From: Thermosynechococcaceae cyanobacterium Okahandja
GTDB taxonomy: Bacteria; Cyanobacteriota; Cyanobacteriia; Thermosynechococcales; Thermosynechococcaceae
Direction of reading: 5' to 3'
DNA: 64,000 nt
Assembly (NCBI GenBank): GCA_041530395.1
Contig: CP136945.1
Coordinates: 1-64,000 of the forward strand
The position numbers were made by a program, and so were the translations under genes. How positions within the stretch are numbered: position 1 is the first letter of the stretch; the number at the start of each line of letters is the position of its first letter. Shown piece after piece: positions 35,324 through 43,517 of this stretch. Below the pieces are notes generated by a model that did no database searches, was not told the DNA's origin, and saw only the letters and a list, made by a program, of their open reading frames with translations.

Positions 35324-35770
35324 TTAGATTACAAAGGTAGCACCATCCCCTTGGGCCGCCTGCCAACTGCGGGCATCAAAATACAAATCTTCAAGGGAAA
35401 TGGTGTCTAGGGCCTCTTGAAGTTTTTGGTGCAGTCGCTGCCACAGACTGCGGGTCACCCAATCCGCCGCGGCATCCTCCGATTGGGGGGATTTGAGGAA
35501 CAGCGGCTCGGGGGATTCGCCCACTGCCGCCAAAATCTGTCGCAGGGAAATTGCGTGGGGCGGACGCGCCAGTTGATAGCCCCCATAGACGCCCCGCAGC
35601 GATCGCACCAACCCAGCCCGCCGCAGGTCAATCAAGAGTTTTTCCAGATAGGGAGCCGGAATATGCTGCCGCTCGGCAATTGCCCGTACCGATGCCGGAC
35701 CGTACTGGGGTTGCAGACTCAGATCCAACAGGGCTTTAATACTGTAGTGGCCACGGGTGGTTAGGGTCAC
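35324..35770 (-). CDS. Rrf2 family transcription regulator without cysteines
   Basis: The 148-residue protein has the Rrf2 winged helix-turn-helix (residues 1-85): LTTRGHYSIKALLDLSLQ, RAIAERQHIPAPYLEKLLIDLRRAGLV and RGVYGGYQLARPP. Iron-sulfur Rrf2 proteins such as IscR use three cysteines near residues 90-105, but this protein contains no cysteine at all, so it cannot hold a cluster in that way. GTG start overlaps the TGA of the upstream SagB-like gene in the form GTGA, giving translational coupling. It probably senses redox state or a metabolite by another route, or needs a partner; this is inference. Confidence 0.85.
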   Translation of the reverse strand: MTLTTRGHYSIKALLDLSLQPQYGPASVRAIAERQHIPAPYLEKLLIDLRRAGLVRSLRGVYGGYQLARPPHAISLRQILAAVGESPEPLFLKSPQSEDAAADWVTRSLWQRLHQKLQEALDTISLEDLYFDARSWQAAQGDGATFVI

Positions 35771-37311
35771 GCCGCCTGTCCCACCGTTGTAATGTAAAGA
35801 ACGGCTTCAGCGGCGGGAATGCCCAAAAGCTCATTCACCTGATCGTCAAAAAAGCCACCAATCCCACTCACCCCCAGCCCTAACGCGGTCGCGGCCAAGT
35901 TCAGCCGTTGCCCCAAGTGGCCAGCATCCATGTGCAGGTAACGGTAGGCACGCTCCCCATAGCGGGCGATCGCCGCGGCTAGGTTAGCGGTATGAAAAAT
36001 CACCACCGCCGCATCCCGTCCGAGATCCTGATTGAGGCAGAGGAAGTGTAGTTGTTCCTGAAAATTCTTAAAGCGAATCTGCCGCAGTTCGTGATTGGTT
36101 ACAGCGTAATAGTAGCAGCCCTCTTCCAACCCCGTGACCCGCGTAACCGCCACAAAGGTTTGCACAAGGGATAAATCAAAGAAACTGGGAGCCTCATCTA
36201 GCCCTTGGTTGCGATAGTCCTCCGCGTGGTAGGTAAACGTCAGCAGCGCCGCCAATTGATCGAGGGTAATCCCGGCACCACTGTACTGGCGGGTGGAGCG
36301 GCGTTTGAGAATGGTCTGCTGCAGAGCGGCAAGGCCCGTGCCCCAGTTCAGCACCGTTTGGGGTAACGTGACCCGCAGACCAAAGGGGAAGTTGTACTTG
36401 TCTTCGGTCTCTGGGGAGGCACCGAGGTTAGGGACGCTGGTCTCTTCAACCTTCGAGACACCGTAAATCACATCGGTGGTGGTCAGGGCACTACTGCGAT
36501 GGCAGGCGGCAAGGAGTTCGCCGTCAGGGATTGAGCCGTAGTCGTAGCAGGTGGGGGAGGCTAAAGCAGCGGGAAAAGTCGAGAGATTTTGCGCCACTTT
36601 GAGCAGATCGGCCAGTGCCGCCACGGCAAGTACCCCTTCTTGCTCTGGGTCAAGGTAGAGCAGATCGTTGATTTGCGGATCCACAAAGCCACCAATCAGG
36701 TGGGCGCGAAAGTCATTGATATTGGCCGCGAGTGCGACATTGCCCAGAACATGACCCGTATCCAAACAAATGCGGCGATAGGCGCGATCGCCATAGCGCC
36801 AAGCCGAGCGATAGAAAATCGCCGTCGTGACGAGGGCAACATCCGTGGCTTCCAAGGCGGGGTGCCAGAGGCAGGCCTCCTGCAGCGCCGACCACTTGTA
36901 ACTTTGCCATACCTGCACAAGGGCATGATCCTTGACTTGGTAGTTGTAAATCCCCGCCGGGATCAGGCTATCAGTGCGGGTAATCAGATAAATTTCGGCG
37001 GGGTATAGCCCCCCAGCGGAGGGGGCTGCTCGCATTAAAAAGGGGCGCTCGGGGTAGGGCACCACCGCCGTTGCACCGTAGGTACAGTACAGCAGCCGCG
37101 AGAGCCGCTGCCAGTAGGCCTCTGCGGGCGTGTTAGCGCTCTCCAACAAGGGCTTGAGGGGAAACGTGTTGCCCAAGGGATAGGTTTTGAAGGGCTGGGG
37201 CTGGCGACTCCAGTCTAGAGCGCCCGAGTGCCGCGCTAAGGTCTCTGGGGCATACTTGGTGCGCTCGTGGTAGTGCTGTGCCAAGGATAATGACTCAAAC
37301 CCCATCGCCAT
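35767..37311 (-). CDS. SagB/ThcOx-like flavin dehydrogenase with two nitroreductase domains
   Basis: The 514-residue protein contains two nitroreductase-fold halves. The first (about 70-240) has RAAPSAGGLYPAEIYL and RRICLDTGHVLGNVALAA; the second (about 320-510) has RRSTRQYSGAGITLDQLA, YYAVTNHELRQI and YRYLHMDAGHLGQRLNLAATALGLG. Single-domain SagB enzymes oxidise azolines in peptide natural products, but no cyclodehydratase or precursor peptide gene is nearby. Large two-domain forms are common in cyanobacteria with unknown substrate. It is coupled to the cysteine-free Rrf2 gene, which may control it. Two ATG codons (37311 and 37305) are possible starts. Confidence 0.8.
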   Translation of the reverse strand: MAMGFESLSLAQHYHERTKYAPETLARHSGALDWSRQPQPFKTYPLGNTFPLKPLLESANTPAEAYWQRLSRLLYCTYGATAVVPYPERPFLMRAAPSAGGLYPAEIYLITRTDSLIPAGIYNYQVKDHALVQVWQSYKWSALQEACLWHPALEATDVALVTTAIFYRSAWRYGDRAYRRICLDTGHVLGNVALAANINDFRAHLIGGFVDPQINDLLYLDPEQEGVLAVAALADLLKVAQNLSTFPAALASPTCYDYGSIPDGELLAACHRSSALTTTDVIYGVSKVEETSVPNLGASPETEDKYNFPFGLRVTLPQTVLNWGTGLAALQQTILKRRSTRQYSGAGITLDQLAALLTFTYHAEDYRNQGLDEAPSFFDLSLVQTFVAVTRVTGLEEGCYYYAVTNHELRQIRFKNFQEQLHFLCLNQDLGRDAAVVIFHTANLAAAIARYGERAYRYLHMDAGHLGQRLNLAATALGLGVSGIGGFFDDQVNELLGIPAAEAVLYITTVGQAA

Positions 37312-37441
37312 GACAGTGCCTCACCAAATTAAGAAATTATTAAGTAATGTGAATTTTGCCAATAACTCCCCCTACATTCAAAAAGACATAAGTAGGAATA
37401 CCTAGTTCTACGAAAATCTCTGCTTATATTGCTTATATATT
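37312..37441. promoter_or_regulatory. Divergent control region between the SagB-like and pentapeptide genes
   Basis: This AT-rich 130-base spacer should hold promoters for both directions. Visible features are the palindrome TAGG-AATA-CCTA at 37393-37404 and a perfect tandem repeat of TGCTTATAT at 37421-37429 and 37430-37438, ending three bases before the pentapeptide ATG. No ribosome site precedes that ATG. The palindrome is a candidate Rrf2 operator by position only. Confidence 0.35.
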
Positions 37442-37972
37442 ATGGCGAAACTGAGTACTGAGGAGCTACTGGAAGCCTATGCCATGGGGGAGCGCGACTT
37501 TCGGGGCTTAGACTTGCGGGGGGTAAGTGTCTTTGACACCAATCTTTCGGACGCGGATTTTAGTGAGAGTAATTTAGAAAACGCCTATTTACCCTACTGC
37601 CAGCTTAATCGCATTGAGGCCACCGCCGTTAACCTGCGCCACAGTGAGCTAGGGGATGCCCAACTATACCAAGCCAATTTAGCGGCAGCGGATCTGCAGG
37701 AGGCGCGACTGGTGCGGGCAAATTTGCGCTCCGCCAACCTCGAGAAAGCCAACTTGGCGGGTGCCGATCTCCAGGGGGCGGATCTGCGCTATGCCAACCT
37801 ACGGCAAGCCAATTTGCAGGGGGCTAATTTACGGCAGGCGAATCTTGAGCGCGCTGATTTAACCAACACTCAGGTACAGCGGTGTAGTTTCTTTCGGGCG
37901 ACCGGGGTGGATCTAACGGCAGCGGTGTGTGACGAGACTACGATGTATCCTGATGGGCACTTTCACAGTTGA
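37442..37972 (+). CDS. Pentapeptide-repeat protein
   Basis: The 176-residue protein has a short helical N-terminus and then about 25 pentapeptide repeats of the form A(D/N)LxX over residues 20-150, for example ANLEKANLAGADLQGADL. These fold into a right-handed square beta-helix. Such proteins abound in cyanobacteria; a few mimic DNA or act in photosynthesis regulation, but no function can be read from this one. The last ten bases overlap the convergent cobL gene. A tandem nine-base repeat sits directly before the start. Confidence 0.85.
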   Translation: MAKLSTEELLEAYAMGERDFRGLDLRGVSVFDTNLSDADFSESNLENAYLPYCQLNRIEATAVNLRHSELGDAQLYQANLAAADLQEARLVRANLRSANLEKANLAGADLQGADLRYANLRQANLQGANLRQANLERADLTNTQVQRCSFFRATGVDLTAAVCDETTMYPDGHFHS

Positions 37973-39213
37973 GGTGGGCGAACCACTGAGATAAGGGTGA
38001 CGGGATTCAGGGGTTGAAGGCGATGCCCATGGCCTAGGGGAACGGAGCGGCTCAGTTGCAGGTGGAGCAGTTGGGGCTGCAACTGCTGCTGTTGGCACCA
38101 CGCCAGCACTTGGCCTTGGTGCTCTAGGGTGGCGATCGCCATGACAATACGGCCTTGGGGGGTCAGGCGGTGCCATGCCGCTGCCAAGTTGGTGGTGAGT
38201 AAAGCGCCACTGCCACCCATAAATACGCGATCCGGATCCGGCAAGGGGGCCAGAGCCGTGGGTGCAACCCCTTGAATGGGTTCCAAATTAGCTAGGTCAA
38301 AGCGTTGGCGATGCTGACACAACAGTTGATAGCCCATGGCAGTTTTTTCAACCGCATAGACGCGGGCATGGGGGAGCAGACGGGCAATTTCAACCGCCAC
38401 ACTGCCGGTGCCAGCGCCAATATCCCAAACCACCTGCACCTGAGGTGTTAAGGCAAGTTCCGCTAAGGCGAGTACCCGAATCTCCCGCTTGGTCATCAGG
38501 CCGGGGCGATCCGCAAAGCTAAAAAATTGATTGTCGTCTAACCCCAAGCAGGGCAACTCTGCTACAGGAATCTGCTGGGGTTGCCGCACCAGCACCACGA
38601 GGTTGAGCGGGTGAATCGGGGCAATGGGCGGTTGATGCAAGTCCCAGGCCAAAATCTGCTCTTCGGGGCCGCCCAAGGCTTGACACACCCAAGCGTGGTA
38701 AGACACGGGCAGTTTTAGGGCTTGGTAGAGGGCACCAATAGCGGTCATATCGGCTGAGCTATCGGTATAAACGGCAATTTTGGCGGTGCCCTGTTGCAGC
38801 AGGGGAATTAATCCGGCTAAATCGCGCCCGTGGGCACTATAGATGACTGCATCCTGCCACGGTAGCTTGAGCCGACTAAAGGCTAACTGCACCGCCGTTA
38901 GATGGGGATGAAAGGTCAACTGCTCAGGGGGGAAGACCGTCAGTAGCCAGCGGCCAAGGCCGTAAAAGAGGGGGTCGCCACTGGTGAGCAGGACAATTTG
39001 GGGTTGTGGTGTGGTGCGCAGGTGCGCCTGTACAGCGGCAAGACTCTCGTTAAATTGGCGCAGCACAAGGCGCGGGATGCCGCGATCGGGGACAAGGGCT
39101 AGATGGCGATCGCTCCCCACCAAAAGCGTTGCCCCCTCAATCAGTTTTTGGGTGGCCTCTCCTAGCCCTGCCATCCCGTCTAAGCCGATGCCCACCACAT
39201 GGATGGGACTCAT
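37963..39213 (-). CDS. cobL: Precorrin-6Y C5,15-methyltransferase (CbiE-CbiT fusion), CobL
   Basis: The 416-residue bifunctional enzyme methylates C5 and C15 and decarboxylates the corrin intermediate. The N-terminal CbiE half (about 1-205) starts PIHVVGIGLDGMAGLGEATQ and has VLLTSGDPLFYGLGRWLL and VIYSAHGRDLAG. The C-terminal CbiT half (about 220-415) has MTKREIRVLALAELAL and the SAM loop VWDIGAGTGSVAVEIARLL and FMGGSG. I chose ATG 39211-39213, which overlaps the cobH stop as ATGA, over a start six codons earlier. Paired with cobH for cobalamin synthesis. Confidence 0.92.
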   Translation of the reverse strand: MSPIHVVGIGLDGMAGLGEATQKLIEGATLLVGSDRHLALVPDRGIPRLVLRQFNESLAAVQAHLRTTPQPQIVLLTSGDPLFYGLGRWLLTVFPPEQLTFHPHLTAVQLAFSRLKLPWQDAVIYSAHGRDLAGLIPLLQQGTAKIAVYTDSSADMTAIGALYQALKLPVSYHAWVCQALGGPEEQILAWDLHQPPIAPIHPLNLVVLVRQPQQIPVAELPCLGLDDNQFFSFADRPGLMTKREIRVLALAELALTPQVQVVWDIGAGTGSVAVEIARLLPHARVYAVEKTAMGYQLLCQHRQRFDLANLEPIQGVAPTALAPLPDPDRVFMGGSGALLTTNLAAAWHRLTPQGRIVMAIATLEHQGQVLAWCQQQQLQPQLLHLQLSRSVPLGHGHRLQPLNPVTLISVVRPPQL

Positions 39214-39824
39214 GATGGCGTTCCCTGCCATGCCAAATCCAAGAGGGCATTCACGATAGCCGCAGCAACTGCAGAGCCACCCTTGCGTCCGGCCACCCGA
39301 ATTTGAGGCACCGACAGCTTGGCCAGCGCCGCCTTAGACTCAACCACATTCACAAACCCCACCGGCACACCAATGACCCCCGCAGGCACCCGCGGGCTAG
39401 TGGCAAGGCGATCGCACAAGGCAAGTAAGGCAGTTGGGGCATTGCCAATCACAAACAGGGCATTGGGCCACTCCTGCCACGCCACCCTCATCCCGGCTGC
39501 GGCGCGAGTTTGCCCGACTGCGGCAACCTCCCCATAGTCCAAGGCCGTAATCAGAGGGTTGGCAAACGTACCACTGACCATCGTTTGAATGCCCACCGTG
39601 ACCATCCTAACATCCGTCACAATCGGCACCCCGGTAGCAAGAGCCTTTGTGATTTGGGCAATTGCCCCTTCAGAAACCTGTAGGAGTTCCTTAAATTCAA
39701 AGTCAGCCGTGCTGTGGATAATTCGCCGCAAAATGCTATAGGTGGCCGGGTCAAGCCCATGGTCGCCCATTTCCTGATCAATAATGGCAAAACTCTCTTG
39801 GGTAATGGGATGAATCAGAGACAC
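39210..39824 (-). CDS. cobH: Precorrin-8X methylmutase
   Basis: The 204-residue enzyme moves the C11 methyl to C12 to give hydrogenobyrinate or its cobalt form. Motifs are HPITQESFAIIDQEMGDHGL, RRIIHSTADFEF with the catalytic histidine, TDVRMVTVGI, VIGNAPTALLALCDRL, GVPVGFVNVVESKAAL and AGRKGGSAVAAAIVNALL. It overlaps cobL by four bases, forming a two-gene cobalamin operon. No cobalamin riboswitch is visible; only about 40 bases separate its start from the divergent tRNA-Ser gene. Confidence 0.94.
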   Translation of the reverse strand: MSLIHPITQESFAIIDQEMGDHGLDPATYSILRRIIHSTADFEFKELLQVSEGAIAQITKALATGVPIVTDVRMVTVGIQTMVSGTFANPLITALDYGEVAAVGQTRAAAGMRVAWQEWPNALFVIGNAPTALLALCDRLATSPRVPAGVIGVPVGFVNVVESKAALAKLSVPQIRVAGRKGGSAVAAAIVNALLDLAWQGTPS

Positions 39825-39865
39825 AGGACTTCTGCTAGGATAAGAAAGCTGTCTAAATGTAACAA

Positions 39866-39950
39866 GGAGAGATGGCCGAGTGGTCGAAGGCGCAGCACTG
39901 GAAATGCTGTGTGGGGCAACTCACCGAGGGTTCGAATCCCTCTCTCTCCG
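39866..39950 (+). tRNA. tRNA-Ser (anticodon GGA)
   Basis: The acceptor stem GGAGAGA pairs with TCTCTCC before discriminator G. The D arm has TGGCCGAGTGGTCGAAGGC. The anticodon loop carries GGA at 39900-39902, reading UCC and UCU. A long variable arm (class II) and GGTTCGAATCC T arm are present, all typical of serine tRNA. CCA is not encoded. TTTTT follows directly and may terminate transcription. Confidence 0.95.
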
Positions 39951-40066
39951 TTTTTCGTTCAATCGACCAACTTTTCCACCGCCGAATGCTCCCCTTGTCA
40001 CATCGCCAGCGATCGCAGCGGTTATAATCATAGGATATTCTGCCCCCTACGCGGTCTTGAGCACAT

Positions 40067-40999
40067 ATGCCTTTTGAAATTAATCACGGTCTGGGTCGCT
40101 TCAACTCCAAACGTGATTTACATGCTGCCCTAGGAATCCCTTTATCGGCAAAACCGGGGGATATTCGTAAGCGCTACCTTAAAATTGCCAAGGCGCTGCA
40201 CCCCGACAGCCGCGATGAAGAATCGGGCAAAAAGCTCGCCAGCGACTTACTGTCTAAGTTTGTCAACCCCGCTTACGAAGTTCTTTCCCAGGAAAAAGAA
40301 CGGGAAGAGTATCAAGTCATTCTCCGTTTACTCGAAAAGCAGTTGGTGGCAGCCAATATGGTGCCTGAGCCAACATTCCCGATGGCGCAGACCCTGTTTA
40401 ATGCGGCTAATGTTGAGGAAACGTATCAACAGGCCCTAGAGGAGCTAGCCAAGCAACAGTACAGTGATCTGGCCAATGCCCTTAAGGTCAGTGAGCAAAT
40501 TAGTGAACTCAACCTTATCTATATCTGGCGCTTAGCAGGGGGGAAAGCCACGGCACCTGTTAGTCCGCCCCCTGCGCCTGCCCCAAAAACAACCGACGAC
40601 ACCCAAGTGCGTCCCGCGGTTGAGCCAGTGGCAGCGGCACCCCAACCCAGCAGAACAGAGCAATACACTGAGCAATACTATCGCCGCGCTGAGGAGCTTC
40701 TGAATAAAGGGGTCTATCTCGAGGCCATTAAAGAGCTTAAAGATGCCCTAAAAATTGATCCCCGTAGCGCTCGCTGCAACGCCCTCTTAGGCAAGGTGTA
40801 TTTGCAGCAGGGACAAAACAGTATGGCCAAGGTGTATTTTAACCAAGCCCTTAAGCTGGACCCCCAAGAAATGACTGCCATTCAGGGCATGGAGACCCTT
40901 GCCAAAAGGGAACGGGCGCAGCAAAGAAATACACAACCGCCGCAAAAAGACGCGCCTGCGAAAAAGGGTGGTTTATTTGGTCTTTTTGGGAAAAAGTAG
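40067..40999 (+). CDS. DnaJ-domain protein with C-terminal TPR repeats
   Basis: The 310-residue protein has an N-terminal J-domain (about 15-85) with the essential HPD motif in ALHPDSRD, a middle helical part, a Pro/Ala-rich linker (about 160-200), and two or three tetratricopeptide repeats near 205-275 (AEELLNKGVYLEAIKELKDALKIDP and so on). The tail ends in GGLFGLFGKK. It should stimulate an Hsp70 through the J-domain and bind clients through the TPRs. hisZ begins six bases after its stop. An Hsp70-like protein is encoded elsewhere in the window, but no link is shown. Confidence 0.85.
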   Translation: MPFEINHGLGRFNSKRDLHAALGIPLSAKPGDIRKRYLKIAKALHPDSRDEESGKKLASDLLSKFVNPAYEVLSQEKEREEYQVILRLLEKQLVAANMVPEPTFPMAQTLFNAANVEETYQQALEELAKQQYSDLANALKVSEQISELNLIYIWRLAGGKATAPVSPPPAPAPKTTDDTQVRPAVEPVAAAPQPSRTEQYTEQYYRRAEELLNKGVYLEAIKELKDALKIDPRSARCNALLGKVYLQQGQNSMAKVYFNQALKLDPQEMTAIQGMETLAKRERAQQRNTQPPQKDAPAKKGGLFGLFGKK

Positions 41000-41005
41000 C
41001 CTGTT

Positions 41006-42268
41006 ATGGTCTATCAACCGGCCTGTGGTGCCCGTGATATTTTGCCCTTGGATGCTGCCCGTCAGCGCTGGCTAGAGCAGCGTCTTGAGCGGGTGTTTCA
41101 AAGTTGGAGTTACCAAGAAATTATTACGCCAACCATTGAAACCTTGGCTACCCTCACCGCTGGCGGTGCTGTGAATGCTGAAACCGTGATTCAGGTGCAC
41201 TCGGGCAGTGATGAACGCTTAGGGCTGCGTCCGGAATTAACGGCATCGATCGCGCGGGCGGCGGTGACCCGCATGGCAGGGATGCAGTTACCCCAGCGGT
41301 TGTACTACAAAACGAATGTGTTTCGGCGCTTGGCGGCAGGGGGTTCCTCGGCGGGGGATCTAGGCAGTCAGCAGGAATTTTTTCAGGCGGGGGTCGAGCT
41401 ATTGGGTGCCACTGGCTTGGCCGCGGATGCGGAAATTCTTTGGCTGGTGCAGGATTGTCTGAGTGCGCTCGGGGTAGAGACGGCTTACCTACTGGTTGGT
41501 GATGCCCAGTTGACCCAGTTACTGTTGGCAGACTTTCCGGCGGAGTTACAACCAACGGTACGTCAGTGCTTGGCGAGTTTAGATCGCGTTAGTTTACAGC
41601 AGTTGCCCACCCCTTGGGCAGAGCGTGCCTATCAATTGTTTGATCTGCGGGGAACCCTTGAGGAGGTGGCGGCGGAATTGGCCACTTGGGGTGCCTCCTC
41701 AGCAGTGAATCAGCGCTTTCAGGAGTTGCGGCAACTATTGGCTCTGGTGGGCGATCGCCTCACCGTCACCCTAGACCTCAGCTTAATTCAGTCCTTTAAC
41801 TACTATACGGGGATTGTTTTTGAAGTGTTAATTGCCACGGCAACGGAACTGCGCCTAGTGGCTCAAGGGGGACGCTATGACCGCCTGCTGAGGGTATATC
41901 ACCCGGATGGTACGGATCTGGCGGGCATTGGTTTTGTCTTTAACGTTGAGGAGTTGCTTCAAGCGATCGCCCCTCCCCCTGCGTCGCTACTGGCGGCGCG
42001 CACCCAGTGGTTAGTGGTTCCCCTCAAGGCAACTGCCTTAGGAGCTGCTTTGCACCATGCTCAAACCCTGCGTCTGGATGGCTCAACCCGAGTCGAACTT
42101 GCTCTGTTGGACCTTTCGCCAGAGCAGGTGCGTGCCTATGCCCGCGATCGCAACATTCCCTATATTGCGTGGATTGATGGCGATGCCCCACCCCAGATTG
42201 AATCATTGATGGATCCGCTAGCCCTGACCCAAGGTCGCGAAACCACGCCTAGCCTACCATCACCCTAG
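41006..42268 (+). CDS. hisZ: ATP phosphoribosyltransferase regulatory subunit HisZ
   Basis: The 420-residue protein is a paralogue of histidyl-tRNA synthetase that lacks tRNA charging and activates the short form of HisG in the first step of histidine synthesis. It has class II synthetase motifs: GARDILPLDAARQRWLEQRL, LRPELTASIARA (motif 2 region), YYKTNVFRR and YYTGIVFEVL. The C-terminal anticodon-binding domain is reduced to about 90 residues. ATG lies just after the DnaJ-TPR gene, so they are likely cotranscribed. Confidence 0.88.
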   Translation: MVYQPACGARDILPLDAARQRWLEQRLERVFQSWSYQEIITPTIETLATLTAGGAVNAETVIQVHSGSDERLGLRPELTASIARAAVTRMAGMQLPQRLYYKTNVFRRLAAGGSSAGDLGSQQEFFQAGVELLGATGLAADAEILWLVQDCLSALGVETAYLLVGDAQLTQLLLADFPAELQPTVRQCLASLDRVSLQQLPTPWAERAYQLFDLRGTLEEVAAELATWGASSAVNQRFQELRQLLALVGDRLTVTLDLSLIQSFNYYTGIVFEVLIATATELRLVAQGGRYDRLLRVYHPDGTDLAGIGFVFNVEELLQAIAPPPASLLAARTQWLVVPLKATALGAALHHAQTLRLDGSTRVELALLDLSPEQVRAYARDRNIPYIAWIDGDAPPQIESLMDPLALTQGRETTPSLPSP

Positions 42269-42289
42269 ACTTGGCTGAATTTGAGCCTA

Positions 42290-43099
42290 TCAATCTTCCA
42301 GAACCGGTGGGTTGGCGGTGGGGGCAGGAATCAGAAAGGCCACCATCAAGCCAAGGACAAATCCGGCAATATTGCGCAGCACAGGTAGCCATTCGTGGGT
42401 ACGCACCAGAACCGGCCCCAACCCAAAGGCAAAAAAGAGCATCCCCCACAGGGGCGAAAAGAGCAACACCCATTTCCAAGCAATGATTTGACCTGTTTGC
42501 CGTGGCCGCGCCACAAACCCCAGAATGAGACCGCCAAAGATCGAGGTAGCCAAGGTGAGTACCCACTGCTCGGTGGGCAACCCCGGCACCGCACGACAGC
42601 CCCCTTGGGCTAAGCAGGTTTCAATAGCGGCAAGGGACTGCAAAATGGCTTGATCTTCGCCGTTGTCCCGCACAAAGTATTGGTTGCCAAAGCGGGTTTG
42701 CAGTTCTACCCAGAAGGTACGTTGCAACACCCGATAGGCGGTGTCCCCCACATTGAAATTCAGGATGTTGCCGCCGCGGGAGTCGGCTACTAGCAAGATG
42801 CTGCGGTCGTCAAGCTGCCAAAAATCCTTTACCGCTAAGCCGGGGGTGCGATCGTACTGGGTGAGCACCCGCAATTTCCAGCCGGTTTGCGCTTCAAAGT
42901 CTGCTAGCTCGGTATCAAGCCGCTCTTTTTGTACCGGCGTTAAGATACCGGCTAAGTCCACAACATTTGTGGTCTGATCGGGCAATAGCTCGGGGTTATT
43001 AAAGCCATGGGCGGGCGCGATCGCCCCCAGCCAGCAGACACTAGTCAACACCAATACCACGGTCAACTGCCGTAGCCACGTAAGAGATCGCCAAAACAT
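42290..43099 (-). CDS. psb32: Photosystem II repair protein Psb32 (TPM domain)
   Basis: The 269-residue protein has a signal or membrane segment at residues 10-30 (ending APAHGF), a lumenal or periplasmic TPM_phosphatase domain (about 40-165; NVVDLAGILTPVQKERLDTEL, TGWKLRVLTQYDRTP, LLVADSRGGNILNF), and two C-terminal membrane helices near 183-205 and 213-262. This is the architecture of cyanobacterial Psb32, which protects photosystem II and speeds its repair after light damage. It is convergent with hisZ. Confidence 0.85.
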   Translation of the reverse strand: MFWRSLTWLRQLTVVLVLTSVCWLGAIAPAHGFNNPELLPDQTTNVVDLAGILTPVQKERLDTELADFEAQTGWKLRVLTQYDRTPGLAVKDFWQLDDRSILLVADSRGGNILNFNVGDTAYRVLQRTFWVELQTRFGNQYFVRDNGEDQAILQSLAAIETCLAQGGCRAVPGLPTEQWVLTLATSIFGGLILGFVARPRQTGQIIAWKWVLLFSPLWGMLFFAFGLGPVLVRTHEWLPVLRNIAGFVLGLMVAFLIPAPTANPPVLED

Positions 43100-43235
43100 C
43101 GTAATAAAAGTTTACAAAAAGAGCGGGTTTTTTAATTATCTTAAGGGTATGCTGCAAAACATTGCAATCCGGTGGCGCGGAATTCTCAGAAATGTGGGAT
43201 TTTTGTTACACTCACCGCTAAATTCTGGTTTAGCC

Positions 43236-43244
43236 TGCTATACT
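43236..43244 (+). promoter_or_regulatory. Extended -10 promoter of the DUF2949 gene
   Basis: TG-C-TATACT at 43236-43244 is an extended -10 box, 58 bases before the start codon. No good -35 is seen at 17 bases, which is tolerated in promoters with an extended -10. The psb32 promoter must lie on the other strand of the same 200-base spacer. Confidence 0.4.
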
Positions 43245-43301
43245 GCAAGTCTTATCCTGTGCCCTTTGTCCTTGACAGTTGACCACCCGTAATATACCCC
43301 T

Positions 43302-43517
43302 ATGACAATGCGCTACTCTCCTCAACTGCTCCAGTATCTTGAACGCGATCTGGCGTTGCCGCCGGAAAGTATTGCCATGGCGCTGCGGCAGTGGCAACAG
43401 CAGCAAGGTTCTTTACCGATTATTCTGTGGCAGTACGGCCTGATTAGCCTCGAGCAACTGGACGGTTTATTTGAGTGGTTAGATAAAACCCGTAGCGATC
43501 GCCCCTGCAAATCCTAG
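43302..43517 (+). CDS. DUF2949 family protein
   Basis: The 71-residue protein matches the small cyanobacterial DUF2949 family: [42 protein letters not shown] is one continuous helical family core, given here in parts: [32 protein letters not shown] and DGLFEWLD. No function is known. ATG codons at 43302 and 43308 are both possible. The stop overlaps the convergent ligase/GNAT gene by four bases. Confidence 0.8.
   Translation: MTMRYSPQLLQYLERDLALPPESIAMALRQWQQQQGSLPIILWQYGLISLEQLDGLFEWLDKTRSDRPCKS

Noticed and set aside
39825-39865. Cobalamin riboswitch upstream of cobH
   Set aside because: Only about 40 bases separate cobH from the tRNA-Ser gene, too short for the element, and no B12-box is seen.
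43272-43298. TTGACA with TATACC before the DUF2949 gene as its promoter
   Set aside because: The spacing is only 15 bases and the predicted start would fall beyond the ATG; the extended -10 at 43236 is better.
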